Part shown: piece after piece, positions 17,855-26,927 of the stretch
Layout of the letters: the number at the start of each line of letters is the position of its first letter
Numbering within the stretch: position 1 is the first letter of the stretch
Assembly: GCA_002501605.1 (NCBI GenBank)
Contig: DANW01000026.1
Location: forward strand, 1 to 64,000
Source: Euryarchaeota archaeon UBA28
Lineage (GTDB): Archaea > Thermoplasmatota > Poseidoniia > Poseidoniales > Thalassarchaeaceae
Reading direction: 5' to 3'
Length of the DNA stretch: 64,000 bases
The notes under the pieces: generated by a model
The model's database searches: none
Told to the model about the DNA's origin: nothing
What the model saw: the letters and a program-made list of their open reading frames with translations, nothing else
Position numbers and translations under genes: made by a program

Positions 17855-19096
17855 ATGTCGTCAGGTATCACTCTTGACGAAGCTTTCGAAATTATCGTAA
17901 TTTCAATGAGGGATGCATTTCTGGCAGTAACCGTATTCGTCGCAGCGATGGTTCTTTTATTCAGCTGGCTTCAATACATCTCAGCTGGGAAATTCGTACT
18001 TTGGATTAGAGAAAATAGGCGTATCCAGCCTCTTATTGGTGCGATAATGGGACTAACTCCGGGTTGTGGGGGCGCAATAATAATCATGCCCATGTACACG
18101 AAAGGATATGTCACCTACGGGACTGTGATTGCTACACTTATTGCCACTCTAGGTGATGCGGCCTTTGTTTTGATTGGAGCAGTATTTCAGGATAGTTCAT
18201 TTCTAGCGCCCGTTATTGCTGTACACTTAATCTCCTTTATCGTGGCAGTAATTTGGGGATTTGCAGTCGATAGACTGGCAGTTACTCCTGCATCTCCATT
18301 GGGAATACTATGGAAAAAAGCCGATTATGAATCCCACAAATTAGAGTATAACTCTGATCTACTCAAAGAGAGAGAGATAATTTCTGATATGCCTAGAGAG
18401 GTACAAGATGGGTTCGGGTACAGAATTCTCCATCAGGGGTACAGAATATGGTGGATAGTGACAATCGTTGGTTTTTTGTTGGCGGTCCTTCTTCTAATTT
18501 GGTACGCACAAGATCCGGAATATTCTCCCAATCTGGTCTGGGACCCATCCACACGTGACGGCCTGATAACTTGGGTAGGGTTTACAGGGACCCTGCTTTC
18601 TGTAATACTCTACATCTCGTCAAAGAATTTCATACGTGACGACACAGAGGCCACAATAGGGGACAAGCTGAACTCATTGGATGAAACCCTAGTCCACGCT
18701 GCCTCTGAGACTGCATTCGTTACATTTTGGGTGGTTTTGGCATATCTAATTTTTGAGTTTGGCATGATATTCTCAGGAATTTCTGAAGCAGACCTAAGAG
18801 AAAGGGGAGCTGGAGCGGAGGCAGTTGCGATTGCCGCCATGATCGGACTGATCCCAGGTTGTGGCCCACAGATAATTGCAATTTCTGCGTACGTAGAGGG
18901 GATAGTTTCCTTCCCAGCACTGGTATCCAACGCAATATCACAGGATGGGGATGCGCTATTCCCCCTTCTAGTAAGGCACAAGACAGCTTCAATCTGGGCA
19001 ACGATTCATACCACGTTTCCTGCTTTAATAGTGGGATTAGTAGTCATGTGGATTCTTGATGAATATCACTTTCTCACAGAAATTCTACAGCCCTGA
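17855..19096 (+). CDS. ArsP_2-family 10-TM heavy-metal exporter
   Basis: Polytopic membrane protein of 413 residues with about ten hydrophobic helices. It carries the family's internally duplicated signature: PLIGAIMGLTPGCGGAIIIM with LIATLGDAAFVLIG in the first half, and AAMIGLIPGCGPQIIAIS with SNAISQDGDALFPLL in the second. These PGCG-x-x-I repeats are characteristic of the ArsP_2 family (putative heavy-metal, sometimes manganese, exporter). It reads opposite to its neighbours, from a short divergent region. Its end overlaps the end of the MocA-like gene by 23 bp. Metal specificity is unknown. Confidence 0.82.
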   Translation: MSSGITLDEAFEIIVISMRDAFLAVTVFVAAMVLLFSWLQYISAGKFVLWIRENRRIQPLIGAIMGLTPGCGGAIIIMPMYTKGYVTYGTVIATLIATLGDAAFVLIGAVFQDSSFLAPVIAVHLISFIVAVIWGFAVDRLAVTPASPLGILWKKADYESHKLEYNSDLLKEREIISDMPREVQDGFGYRILHQGYRIWWIVTIVGFLLAVLLLIWYAQDPEYSPNLVWDPSTRDGLITWVGFTGTLLSVILYISSKNFIRDDTEATIGDKLNSLDETLVHAASETAFVTFWVVLAYLIFEFGMIFSGISEADLRERGAGAEAVAIAAMIGLIPGCGPQIIAISAYVEGIVSFPALVSNAISQDGDALFPLLVRHKTASIWATIHTTFPALIVGLVVMWILDEYHFLTEILQP

Positions 19097-19658
19097 GAAA
19101 CCTATCAACATCCTCTTCCGTGTCTACATTAAGGTGTAGATATCTATCCTCAACCGGGATTCTTTGAGGGTAAATGACTTTGTTAAGTGGGACATCTGAC
19201 GAAACCTTCAGGATTGTATTGCAATCCTCTTCTGAAACCAAAAGCGGATGCCCTCCCCTTCCCTCAAATGTGGGGCATGTGCTGGAAACTTTACTCATTA
19301 GAAACTCGACAGTAGATTGTGAGAATCCTGGCCTATCAACCGGGACGATTAGAATTCTGGACGGTCCTCCAGATCCTACCCTGAGGAATTTCATGCCTTC
19401 TTTGACTGTACCCGTCCTCCCCGACTCAGGAGAGTAATTAACGATGACATCCACGTCGCCAACTGAATCCTTGACTTTTTGATAAAGCTCATTTCTGGTC
19501 ACGATGACCGGCGATAGTCCTTGCTCTGTCAATCTTCTCGAGACCCATGAAACCAACGTCTCCCCTCCTACTTCTATCAGAGCCTTTGGATGCCCGAGCC
19601 TACTGCTCTCTCCCGCAGCAAGGACTATACAACCAATTTCCGAATTAATTACTTTCAC
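19074..19658 (-). CDS. mocA: MocA-like molybdenum cofactor nucleotidyltransferase
   Basis: NTP-transferase fold protein predicted to make molybdopterin cytosine dinucleotide. The nucleotide-binding loop is VLAAGESSRLGHPKALIEVGG at the N-terminus; the metal-binding Asp is in ILIVPVDRPGFS and the product loop is FEGRGGHPLLV. About 194 residues, the usual length. Start chosen as GTG 19658, which follows a GAGAG ribosome-binding sequence. A TTG at 19676 would give a longer protein overlapping the upstream acyl-CoA dehydrogenase by 32 bp. It lies 2 kb from xdhC and is a logical partner of the Mo hydroxylase. MobA-like use of GTP cannot be excluded. Confidence 0.8.
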   Translation of the reverse strand: MKVINSEIGCIVLAAGESSRLGHPKALIEVGGETLVSWVSRRLTEQGLSPVIVTRNELYQKVKDSVGDVDVIVNYSPESGRTGTVKEGMKFLRVGSGGPSRILIVPVDRPGFSQSTVEFLMSKVSSTCPTFEGRGGHPLLVSEEDCNTILKVSSDVPLNKVIYPQRIPVEDRYLHLNVDTEEDVDRFLRAVEFL

Positions 19659-20793
19659 GAAGCATCTCTCTTCCAATAATCAGCCTCTGAATTTGGCTTG
19701 ATCCTTCAAAAATCTGTACGACCTTCGCACCCCTCATCCTTCTGGCTACTGGATACTCCTCTGAGTATCCATATCCCCCAAAAATCTGAACGGCATCAGT
19801 TGTGACTTCCATTGCCATGTCTGCTGCAAACCTCTTGGCGTGTGCAGCTTCCAATGTATTCCTATGTCCTGAGTCACACTTCAGGGCCGCTCTCCAAGTC
19901 AGGAGTCTAGCCGCATCAATCTTCGTTGCCATATCTGCCAGCATGAATGATATAGCCTGATGTTTGGAGATAGGTTTGCCAAAAGCACTCCTATCCGTCG
20001 AGTACGCAACAGCTTCCTCAAGGGCACCCCTTGCATTCCCCACCGCATGGGCAGAAATAGTAGGTCTCGAGAAGTCAAAGGCTTTCATGGCGTTCATCCA
20101 ACCTCCATTTTCCTCCTCTCCGACGAGATTTCCCACAGGCACCCTGACATCATTGAATGTCACAGAGCGAGTGTCTGAACATCGTTGACCCATATTTTCC
20201 TCCTTCTTTCCAAGTTCTATCCCAGGAGAATCAGCATCAACGATGAAACCGCTCATTCCTTTGTAGCCAGCACTCTTGTCAGTGTACGCTAGAACGAAAA
20301 ACCAATCTGCATATCCCGCCCCAGTTATCCACATCTTGCTACCATTGATTATGTACTCGTCACCATCCTTTACGGCCTCGGTTTTAATCGATTGAACATC
20401 ACTCCCCGCACCTGGTTCTGTAACGCAGTATGACGCAATACATCCTTCAGTAACCTTGGTCATGTAACGCTCCTTCTGATCTTCTGTACCTCCGGTCAGA
20501 ATCGGGTAAGAAGCAAGCATCGTACTTCCACATGCAGTGGCGAATCCTGGATCGCCAGCCCCGAACTCTTCGCAAACCAGGACCTCCTCAAAGGAGCCCA
20601 TACCCCCGCCACCGTATTTTTCGGGGATTTTCAGAGTTAGAAGTCCGAAATCATTGGCTTTCTTTATTGCCTGTCTGGGGAATTCGCTCGTACTATCCCA
20701 TTTACCAGCATTTGGCTTCACTTCCTCTTCAGCAAAATCTCTGGCAAGTTGCTGAAGCATGCGTTGTTCCTCGCTCAAAACAAAGTCGACCAT
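19645..20793 (-). CDS. Acyl-CoA dehydrogenase (paralog 1, catalytic Glu present)
   Basis: FAD-dependent alpha,beta-dehydrogenation of an acyl-CoA, donating electrons to ETF. Signatures: YCVTEPGAGSDVQSIKT (FAD/substrate loop), WITGAGYADWFFV, and C-terminal QIFGGYGYSEEYPVARRMR followed by QIFEGSSQIQRLII, in which the Glu aligns with the catalytic base of medium- and short-chain enzymes. About 382 residues, full length. ATG 20793 matches the start of the second copy at 46.9-48.0 kb; an ATG two codons upstream also exists. It lies 18 bp after the antiporter gene, and its 3' end overlaps mocA. Chain-length preference is not readable. Confidence 0.93.
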   Translation of the reverse strand: MVDFVLSEEQRMLQQLARDFAEEEVKPNAGKWDSTSEFPRQAIKKANDFGLLTLKIPEKYGGGGMGSFEEVLVCEEFGAGDPGFATACGSTMLASYPILTGGTEDQKERYMTKVTEGCIASYCVTEPGAGSDVQSIKTEAVKDGDEYIINGSKMWITGAGYADWFFVLAYTDKSAGYKGMSGFIVDADSPGIELGKKEENMGQRCSDTRSVTFNDVRVPVGNLVGEEENGGWMNAMKAFDFSRPTISAHAVGNARGALEEAVAYSTDRSAFGKPISKHQAISFMLADMATKIDAARLLTWRAALKCDSGHRNTLEAAHAKRFAADMAMEVTTDAVQIFGGYGYSEEYPVARRMRGAKVVQIFEGSSQIQRLIIGREMLRESN

Positions 20794-20817
20794 GAGCATT
20801 GGAACGGGTACTCAGTC

Positions 20818-21738
20818 TTAGAGGTAGAGGTATGCCATGTAGAAAATATATCCAGCAACCATGGCAAAACCCGTCCTTCGTCCGATTTCCCTATCATTCA
20901 AAAGCATCGCAGCAACTGCACCTGACGTAAGAAGCATGACCCATATATCCCTCTCAGCAAAATCAGGGTTAATCGAGATGCCTCCTCCTATTACCGCGGT
21001 AGCTCCTAAAATCCCTAAGATATTCATCATGTTGGATCCTAGTACGTTACCTACTGCAACACCCCCTTGTCCCCTAATTCCTGCAACGATAGTTACCGCC
21101 AATTCAGGTAGCGAGGTCCCCAGTGCCACGACCGATAGTCCAATCACAGCTTCCGATATTCCCATATCCGAAGCAATTCCTGTTGCACCTTGAATCAGGA
21201 ACTCAGCCCCCTTCCAGATAAAAAATCCGCCAACTATGGTCACTATCGTCGCTAATGATATCTTATTCGGCACCCAACTTTCCTCCATTTCGACATCATC
21301 ATCCGACTTGAGGTATGAATAGCCGTAGTATCCAACCAAACAAACTAACATTGAAGCACCAAATATTTGATCGATAGAGCCCAAAAAAACGGCACCTAGG
21401 AGGGCAAAAGAGGCCATCATCATGGCCTTTGCATCTCTCCTTACGCCAATCCCCGGGTCACTAGCCGCTCCGAGCATCGATGCCGTGCCCAGAACTAACA
21501 TTACATTAGCGACGTTAGATCCCATCACCCCTCCAACGGCCAGATCAGGTCGACCTCCTGCCACAGCTTCGAGTGAGACCGCTAATTCTGGAAGGGATGT
21601 CCCGATAGCTACGATGGTGAATCCGATAAGCAAGGGGGGGACTCTCATCCTTCCGGCAATCACTACTGCACCCTGAACAATGATCTCTCCCCCCGCCATC
21701 AGCAGAACGAATCCCACTACTACTAGTAGCCAGTCCAT
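20818..21738 (-). CDS. Calcium/sodium antiporter, CaCA superfamily (YrbG-like)
   Basis: Ten-helix cation exchanger of 306 residues with the two inverted alpha-repeats of the family. Repeat 1 has AIGTSLPELAVSLEA and GSNVANVMLVLG; repeat 2 has ALGTSLPELAVTIVA and GSNMMNILGILG. The GTSLPEL Glu residues are the ion ligands. It probably extrudes Ca2+ in exchange for Na+. Encoded between the E1 gene (49 bp upstream) and acyl-CoA dehydrogenase (18 bp downstream), all in one direction, though no shared function is obvious. Confidence 0.93.
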   Translation of the reverse strand: MDWLLVVVGFVLLMAGGEIIVQGAVVIAGRMRVPPLLIGFTIVAIGTSLPELAVSLEAVAGGRPDLAVGGVMGSNVANVMLVLGTASMLGAASDPGIGVRRDAKAMMMASFALLGAVFLGSIDQIFGASMLVCLVGYYGYSYLKSDDDVEMEESWVPNKISLATIVTIVGGFFIWKGAEFLIQGATGIASDMGISEAVIGLSVVALGTSLPELAVTIVAGIRGQGGVAVGNVLGSNMMNILGILGATAVIGGGISINPDFAERDIWVMLLTSGAVAAMLLNDREIGRRTGFAMVAGYIFYMAYLYL

Positions 21739-21787
21739 GTTTGTCGGGTAGTAATTCTCCTCATGACCGTTTCCGATTATTTATCAC

Positions 21788-24649
21788 TTAATTGCACGAT
21801 CTTACAATGTGGCGGTAGACTAAATCTGGAGTGGGGATAGTATGGTCCTCCAGGGTCGGAGAAAATGGAACAGGAGTATCTAGGGCGCCAAGGACAACTG
21901 GTGTAGACTCCAAACTCCAGAACGACTCCTCAATTACCCTGCTGCTTATGGTATGTCCAAGTCCGCCTGTCCACTGGGCCTCTTGCAGGACTATCATCCT
22001 GCCCGTCCTTTTCACAGAGTCAATGCAAGTTTTTTCATCAAAAGGTTGTATAGTCCTCAAGTCTATTACCTCTACCTCAAATCCATTTTTCGAAGCCATT
22101 CTTGAGGCCTCCATTGCCACATGAACCATAGCTCCCCAGGAAATAATAGTCAGATCTTTACCTCCTCTAACTATTCGCGCCTTACCAATCGAAAGGTTAC
22201 CTGAGGATATCCTGTCTTTCACGGACTCAGTATCTACTATCTGATTTATCGAGGCCCCCCATCCTGTCTTTCCTCCTCTGAGCCCGTAAAGTCCTATATG
22301 TTCCAAGAAAAGGACCGGATCGGGAACTGAATGCCCCTCTACCAGCAAGTCATAGGCGTCCTGGGGATTGCTTGGGAAGGCGATAACTAGTCCAGGGTCA
22401 TTTGTGAACCATGATTCAATCATATTCGCGTGAAATGGCCCACTCCTGGTCTTCGCTCCCAATGGAATCCTAACAGTGAGCGGTACGTCAGCCCCCCACC
22501 TCCATCGTAGCTGAGCGGCATTGTTGATCAATGGATTCATGGCTAGTGCGGCGAAACCTCCAAACTGAATTTCAGCCATTGGCTTCATTCCTCCCAGTGC
22601 GGCCCCTGTGGCAGAATGAATGATTATGGCTTCCGAAAGTGGCATATCCAGAAGTTTTGATTGGTGCCCTCTAGCCTTTAGTGGAAGATTCATCCCGAAA
22701 GCACCAGCAATTTCCATATCCTCTCCCATGAATACTACCTCGTCCCCGTAAATTTCAGCTATCTCAACCATCGCATTTTGGATAGACCTACTGAAAGTCC
22801 AAGAATTGGGAGCATCTGAGAAAACCAACGCCTCTTCACCAGGTTCCAAGAGAGATTCTCTACCGCTCCTATCGCTGTTCAAATCTGTAATCTGTTGCGA
22901 GTGACTTCGAGCATTGATCAGACTAGTTACACCTTCCCCTACAGAATGCCCTTCGGGCCATGGCATAGACTCCATATCATCCCTACAAGACTTCACCATT
23001 TCCCTTTCCTCCTCCTCGATCGAAGAGATGACTTTCTCACTGCATCCCTTCCGGATTAACAACTCTCTATGATTCGGAAGAGGGTCTTTATCTGCCCAAT
23101 AACTTAGCAATTCCTTGTCTGCATATCCCGGGGGATTTCCAGTTATAGATCCAAGGTAGAGATCGTCATGATGATGAGCATGCCCACACCCTCTCATAGT
23201 CTCGACATGAATCAATGTCGAGCCTCCTCCAGAGAGGGCAATCTCTCTCGCGACGGACGTGGATGCGTAGAATTGAGCTGGGTCGGATCCATCTATTGTC
23301 CATGAAGGAATTCCCATTGAGATGCCTTTATCTCCAAAAGTTTCAGCTCCCGATTGCCCCAAAACAAACGTATCCAGGGCTATCTGATTATTCTGAATCA
23401 TGTAGCAGATTGGGAGGCCACGGGTACCTGCCAAATTCATAGCCTCCCAAAACTCACCGCTACTGCTGCAACCCTCGCCAACCGGTGCCAGATGAAATCT
23501 GGATTTGCCCAATCTTTGGGCAGCTAGAGCAATACCGGTCGTGGTAGCACTCGCTGTGGGGAGGGGGGCAGTGGGGGGGAGGACCCTTTTTCCCCAGTTC
23601 CCAATATGTAAATCCCGTCCTCCAGACCCGGGGTTACCACCATCCATGTATGACTCCGCCTTCCCCATCTGCGCCGCAAACACTTCGGTAGGAGTTTGTC
23701 CCATGGCCATTGCCAAACCAGTGTCTCTAATCATTGGCGCAATGACATCTGCACTATCAATTTCAGACTCCGGTAAATCTATCGCTCTGGACATAGCAGA
23801 GGCACAAGCCACGACCCCCTCTTGCCATGTAGATCTAAACCCCTTGCCTGTGAATCTCCCGCCATCAGGAGTCTCAATTCCATTCGTAAAAAGGTCTTTC
23901 AAGTGTTCATCTACAATCCTTGTTCTGGTCATCCACCTTTGCCAGATTATTCTTTGGTCAAGGGTAACCGAGTGATAATGCGCAATTCTACGCAAGCAAA
24001 TTCTCAGGTCAACCATAAGTCTGGTAATTCTCCTTGAGATGTGGGAAGATCCAATCCTTCTAGGGATAATTTCTATTTCCTGAATCCCAATTAATTGTGG
24101 CTCCAACAATCTCTGAGATAGGATGTCCGCCATTTTTTCTTCGAATCTAAAACTAAATGAGTGGTAAGAATCACCGTCGAAAAGTTCGGGAGGTGACAAA
24201 GATTCCCAGCACATCGCAACCGTATCTAGGTATCCATCATTTCTCTCAGATACGAATCTTAGCAATTCAGTACGAACCTTCTCGGAGGCTATTTTACTTG
24301 GAAATTTTAAACTCTCTTCAGGCCTCCAATAGTTTGCGAATATTGGCACAAGTCCAGATTGCCCCTCGCCCGCAATCTCGCCGGTTTTACCTGTAATCGT
24401 GTTTAAATCAGACCCGTCTCTAACCATTACCTCTTTCATCAGGGCATCTTCATCAAGCTTGATCGACCTTTCCCAGATATCGACGGAGCCCCTCCTGCCT
24501 TTACCGGTAGGGGACCTGTCCAATGTCGCCCTTACCCTCTCCCCACAATTTATGCAACTTCTATCAAGCTTGGAAGTAGAGGCACTCCTAACCTTCCAAA
24601 TCTGGTGCTTCCCACAGTTCGGACATTTCCACAAACCCTGACGGCCCAT
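21788..24649 (-). CDS. Fused 2-oxoacid dehydrogenase E1 alpha-beta protein with N-terminal zinc ribbon
   Basis: Thiamine-diphosphate-dependent dehydrogenase E1 of the branched-chain/pyruvate type, with alpha and beta chains in one 953-residue polypeptide. Residues 9-36 form a CPNC...CINC zinc ribbon, not part of normal E1. About 140 unassigned residues follow. The alpha part carries IRDTGLAMAMG and the ThDP motif GEGCSSSGEFWEAMNLAG ending in QNN (GEG where most have GDG). The beta part starts near residue 600 with VVFMGEDMEIAGAFG and has MPLSEAIIIHSATGAALGG and ESWFTNDPGLVIAFPS. E2 and E3 partners are not in the window. Substrate probably a branched-chain 2-oxoacid, by analogy. Confidence 0.85.
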   Translation of the reverse strand: MGRQGLWKCPNCGKHQIWKVRSASTSKLDRSCINCGERVRATLDRSPTGKGRRGSVDIWERSIKLDEDALMKEVMVRDGSDLNTITGKTGEIAGEGQSGLVPIFANYWRPEESLKFPSKIASEKVRTELLRFVSERNDGYLDTVAMCWESLSPPELFDGDSYHSFSFRFEEKMADILSQRLLEPQLIGIQEIEIIPRRIGSSHISRRITRLMVDLRICLRRIAHYHSVTLDQRIIWQRWMTRTRIVDEHLKDLFTNGIETPDGGRFTGKGFRSTWQEGVVACASAMSRAIDLPESEIDSADVIAPMIRDTGLAMAMGQTPTEVFAAQMGKAESYMDGGNPGSGGRDLHIGNWGKRVLPPTAPLPTASATTTGIALAAQRLGKSRFHLAPVGEGCSSSGEFWEAMNLAGTRGLPICYMIQNNQIALDTFVLGQSGAETFGDKGISMGIPSWTIDGSDPAQFYASTSVAREIALSGGGSTLIHVETMRGCGHAHHHDDLYLGSITGNPPGYADKELLSYWADKDPLPNHRELLIRKGCSEKVISSIEEEEREMVKSCRDDMESMPWPEGHSVGEGVTSLINARSHSQQITDLNSDRSGRESLLEPGEEALVFSDAPNSWTFSRSIQNAMVEIAEIYGDEVVFMGEDMEIAGAFGMNLPLKARGHQSKLLDMPLSEAIIIHSATGAALGGMKPMAEIQFGGFAALAMNPLINNAAQLRWRWGADVPLTVRIPLGAKTRSGPFHANMIESWFTNDPGLVIAFPSNPQDAYDLLVEGHSVPDPVLFLEHIGLYGLRGGKTGWGASINQIVDTESVKDRISSGNLSIGKARIVRGGKDLTIISWGAMVHVAMEASRMASKNGFEVEVIDLRTIQPFDEKTCIDSVKRTGRMIVLQEAQWTGGLGHTISSRVIEESFWSLESTPVVLGALDTPVPFSPTLEDHTIPTPDLVYRHIVRSCN

Positions 24650-24805
24650 GTTATACTCCTAAATAGTCATAGTACAACAATTATTCGCATTACTATGTCA
24701 AATTATACCACTATTGTTATCAATTTTCAATATTAATGATAATAAATATTAAAAATTCCCTAAAAAACCATAATTAAACGTTATACTGAGTATATATTTA
24801 CCATT
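24650..24805. other. Very AT-rich intergenic region
   Basis: Gap of 156 bp between the start of the E1 gene and the end of the ThiF-rhodanese gene. The hundred bases from 24721 contain only about 15 G or C, far below the surrounding coding sequence. It must hold the promoter of the E1 gene on the minus strand (a GGTATAATT-like box is at about 24702-24710) and the terminator of the riboflavin operon. No open reading frame or RNA gene is seen. Confidence 0.6.
24741..24767 (-). terminator. T-rich terminator candidate of the riboflavin-trxB-thiF operon
   Basis: On the minus strand, about 40 bp past the stop at 24806, the sequence reads GGTTTTTTAGGGAATTTTTA, giving T6 and T5 runs in a very AT-rich stretch. 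Archaeal termination commonly uses such U-rich tracts without a hairpin. The assignment is by composition and position only. Confidence 0.45.
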
Positions 24806-25906
24806 TTAATATTTAATTATAGAAGAATCAACACTATCTGACCAGAGGTGAACTCCTCCTTCCAAATTATATACCCGATTGAGATCCCAGCCATTTTGCG
24901 TCAGATACCTAACAACCGCTCCCGATCTGCCTCCAGTTCTGCAGTAAACTACTATGTCCATATCATTAGGGATTTCATTAATTCTATCTGGGACAGAAGT
25001 ATGAGTGATTCTTAGGTCCGTCCCTTCCAATGAGACAATCGCCTCCTCTGACTCTGATCTAACATCTAGGAGGAAAAACTCCCATCCTCCATTCTTACGC
25101 TCTATGAATTCAATTGGAGTAACTGTCTTCACCTGTATCCCTTCCTTCCCTATTTCAGAGACGCGCGGTCTCCCGGGAATAGAGTCGAATGACAGGACCC
25201 TAGTAATCATTGTCAGTGAATCTACCGTCAATAGCTTACCTCTCAGAACCTCCCCCACTCCTAGAATCGCCTTTATCGCCTCTGTAGCTTGAATTGTTCC
25301 TACAATTCCAGGAAGGATTCCGAGAACACCGGCTTCTGAACAATTTGGCGCCAATTCAGGAGGAGGGGGAACAGGAAATAGGTCTCTGTAATTCGGGCCT
25401 CCTTCAAAGTTGAAAGTTGATACTTGACCCTCAAATCTGTGTATACTGCCAAAAACCCAAGGCTTACCCAATTTTTCACATACATCTCCAATTAGGTATC
25501 GTGAGGAAAAATTATCAGTTCCATCAATCACTATGTCGTATTTTTCGATAGTAGAATCAGCATTCTCTATATCCAGTCTCGATACATAGACATCAACTTC
25601 AACCTGAGGATTCAATTCATTCAATCTTTTCTTCGCAGATAGAGCCTTAGACTCGCCAACTGAGGATGTTGAGTGAATTATCTGTCTTTGCAGATTCGAG
25701 GATTCGACGACATCATCGTCAATAACTCCAATCCTTCCTACGCCAGCCGCGGCGAGATACATCATTGCGGGAGAACCAAGACCGCCAGCTCCCACCACTA
25801 ATACGGAGGACTCTAGGAGCTTGATTTGACCCTCCTCGCCAACTTGCGGGAGAACAATGTGCCTGGCATATCTCAGACGTTCGTTATCCGAGAGCCCCTC
25901 TGACAC
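24806..25906 (-). CDS. ThiF/MoeB-type adenylyltransferase with C-terminal rhodanese domain (MoeZ-like)
   Basis: Activates a ubiquitin-like sulfur carrier by adenylation and passes sulfur through a rhodanese cysteine. Residues about 25-230 are the E1-like domain: VVGAGGLGSPAMMYLAAAGVG, SNLQRQIIH, DGTDNFSSRYLI and SEAGVLGILPGIVGTIQATEAIK. The rhodanese domain ends with VVYCRTGGRSGAVV (active Cys). Both zinc CxxC pairs of canonical MoeB are missing: GPNYRDLFP replaces CYRC, and the second pair is lost around PGRPRVSE. GTG start follows a strong GGGGAGG site. It lies 43 bp after trxB. Role could be molybdopterin, thiamine or tRNA thiolation. Confidence 0.88.
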   Translation of the reverse strand: MSEGLSDNERLRYARHIVLPQVGEEGQIKLLESSVLVVGAGGLGSPAMMYLAAAGVGRIGVIDDDVVESSNLQRQIIHSTSSVGESKALSAKKRLNELNPQVEVDVYVSRLDIENADSTIEKYDIVIDGTDNFSSRYLIGDVCEKLGKPWVFGSIHRFEGQVSTFNFEGGPNYRDLFPVPPPPELAPNCSEAGVLGILPGIVGTIQATEAIKAILGVGEVLRGKLLTVDSLTMITRVLSFDSIPGRPRVSEIGKEGIQVKTVTPIEFIERKNGGWEFFLLDVRSESEEAIVSLEGTDLRITHTSVPDRINEIPNDMDIVVYCRTGGRSGAVVRYLTQNGWDLNRVYNLEGGVHLWSDSVDSSIIKY

Positions 25907-25949
25907 AAACCTCCCCTGGAGAACTAGGACATTGTACTTATCCCGTATA

Positions 25950-26879
25950 CTAATGCTGGTCTTCCAACCATTTTTCTGCGTCTATAGCAGCCTGGCATCC
26001 CATTCCGGCGGCAGTTATGGCCTGCCTGTATCTAGTGTCAACTACATCTCCTGCCGCGAACACTCCTTCAACGCTAGTCATAGTATTTTTCTTGTGAAGA
26101 ATGTACCCGTTGTCATCAGTTTCGACTTGAGACTCGAGGAAATTGGTAATTGGCTTATGTCCTATGGCAATGAATGCTCCAGTGCACTCCACAGTTTCAG
26201 TACTATTATCCCTAGGATCTTCCAGAACTGCCCCTGTAAGTCCATTGTCATCCGATAGCCAAGATTTGACTATTCGATGAGTCTTAATCTCGATTTTAGG
26301 ATGATTAACCGCTCTTTCATACATTACTTTTGATGCTCTGAAGACATCTCTCCTGTGAACTATAGTGACTTTTTTGGCGAATCTCGTCAGGAAAGTTGCC
26401 TCCTCCATTGCAGAGTCGCCACCGCCAACCACAATGACCTCCTCATCTCTGAAGAACGCTCCATCGCACGTTGCACATGTAGAAATCCCCCTTCCTTTCT
26501 GAGCATCCTCTCCTTCCACACCGAGCCAAATTGATTCTGCACCTGTGCAAATTATGATCGACTCTGACCTGAACTCCCTGCCTTCCACCCAGACCCTGTA
26601 AGGCCTTTCGGAAAAATCCACCCTCTCGACATTTTTGTCCTGTACTTCAAGGCCAAATCTCTCAGCTTGTTCACGTAGCTCCAACATCATCTCTGGACCG
26701 CCTATGCCATTTGGATAACCGGGGAAATTTTCAATGTCCGAAGTCAGCATTAGTTGCCCACCAGACATGTAACCAGCAAACATCAGTGGCTTGAGAAGAG
26801 CTCTAGCCGAATATAGTCCAGCAGTATAGCCTGCAGGACCTGAACCGATTATTATTACATTGCGCACTTCTTCTTCCAC
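25950..26879 (-). CDS. trxB: Thioredoxin reductase
   Basis: NAD(P)H-dependent flavoprotein that reduces thioredoxin. FAD site GSGPAGYTAGLYSARAL at the N-terminus, redox-active disulfide CATC at Cys135/Cys138 (STCATCDGAFF), NAD(P) site VGGGDSAMEEATFLTRFA with HRRDVFRAS, and C-terminal FAD-binding GVFAAGDVVDTRYRQAITAAGMGCQAA. 309 residues, standard low-molecular-weight type. It lies 48 bp downstream of ribH, so the flavin operon probably runs into it; making FAD and a major flavoenzyme together would be sensible. Confidence 0.96.
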   Translation of the reverse strand: MEEEVRNVIIIGSGPAGYTAGLYSARALLKPLMFAGYMSGGQLMLTSDIENFPGYPNGIGGPEMMLELREQAERFGLEVQDKNVERVDFSERPYRVWVEGREFRSESIIICTGAESIWLGVEGEDAQKGRGISTCATCDGAFFRDEEVIVVGGGDSAMEEATFLTRFAKKVTIVHRRDVFRASKVMYERAVNHPKIEIKTHRIVKSWLSDDNGLTGAVLEDPRDNSTETVECTGAFIAIGHKPITNFLESQVETDDNGYILHKKNTMTSVEGVFAAGDVVDTRYRQAITAAGMGCQAAIDAEKWLEDQH

Positions 26880-26927
26880 ATAGTTGCCAACGCAGGGACG
26901 TCCTTCAACATACTCTATGCTGGTTCA

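Noticed and set aside
23505..23975. Open frame of 156 codons on the plus strand
   Set aside because: It is antisense inside the E1 alpha-beta gene, whose ThDP and E1 motifs establish the minus strand as coding.
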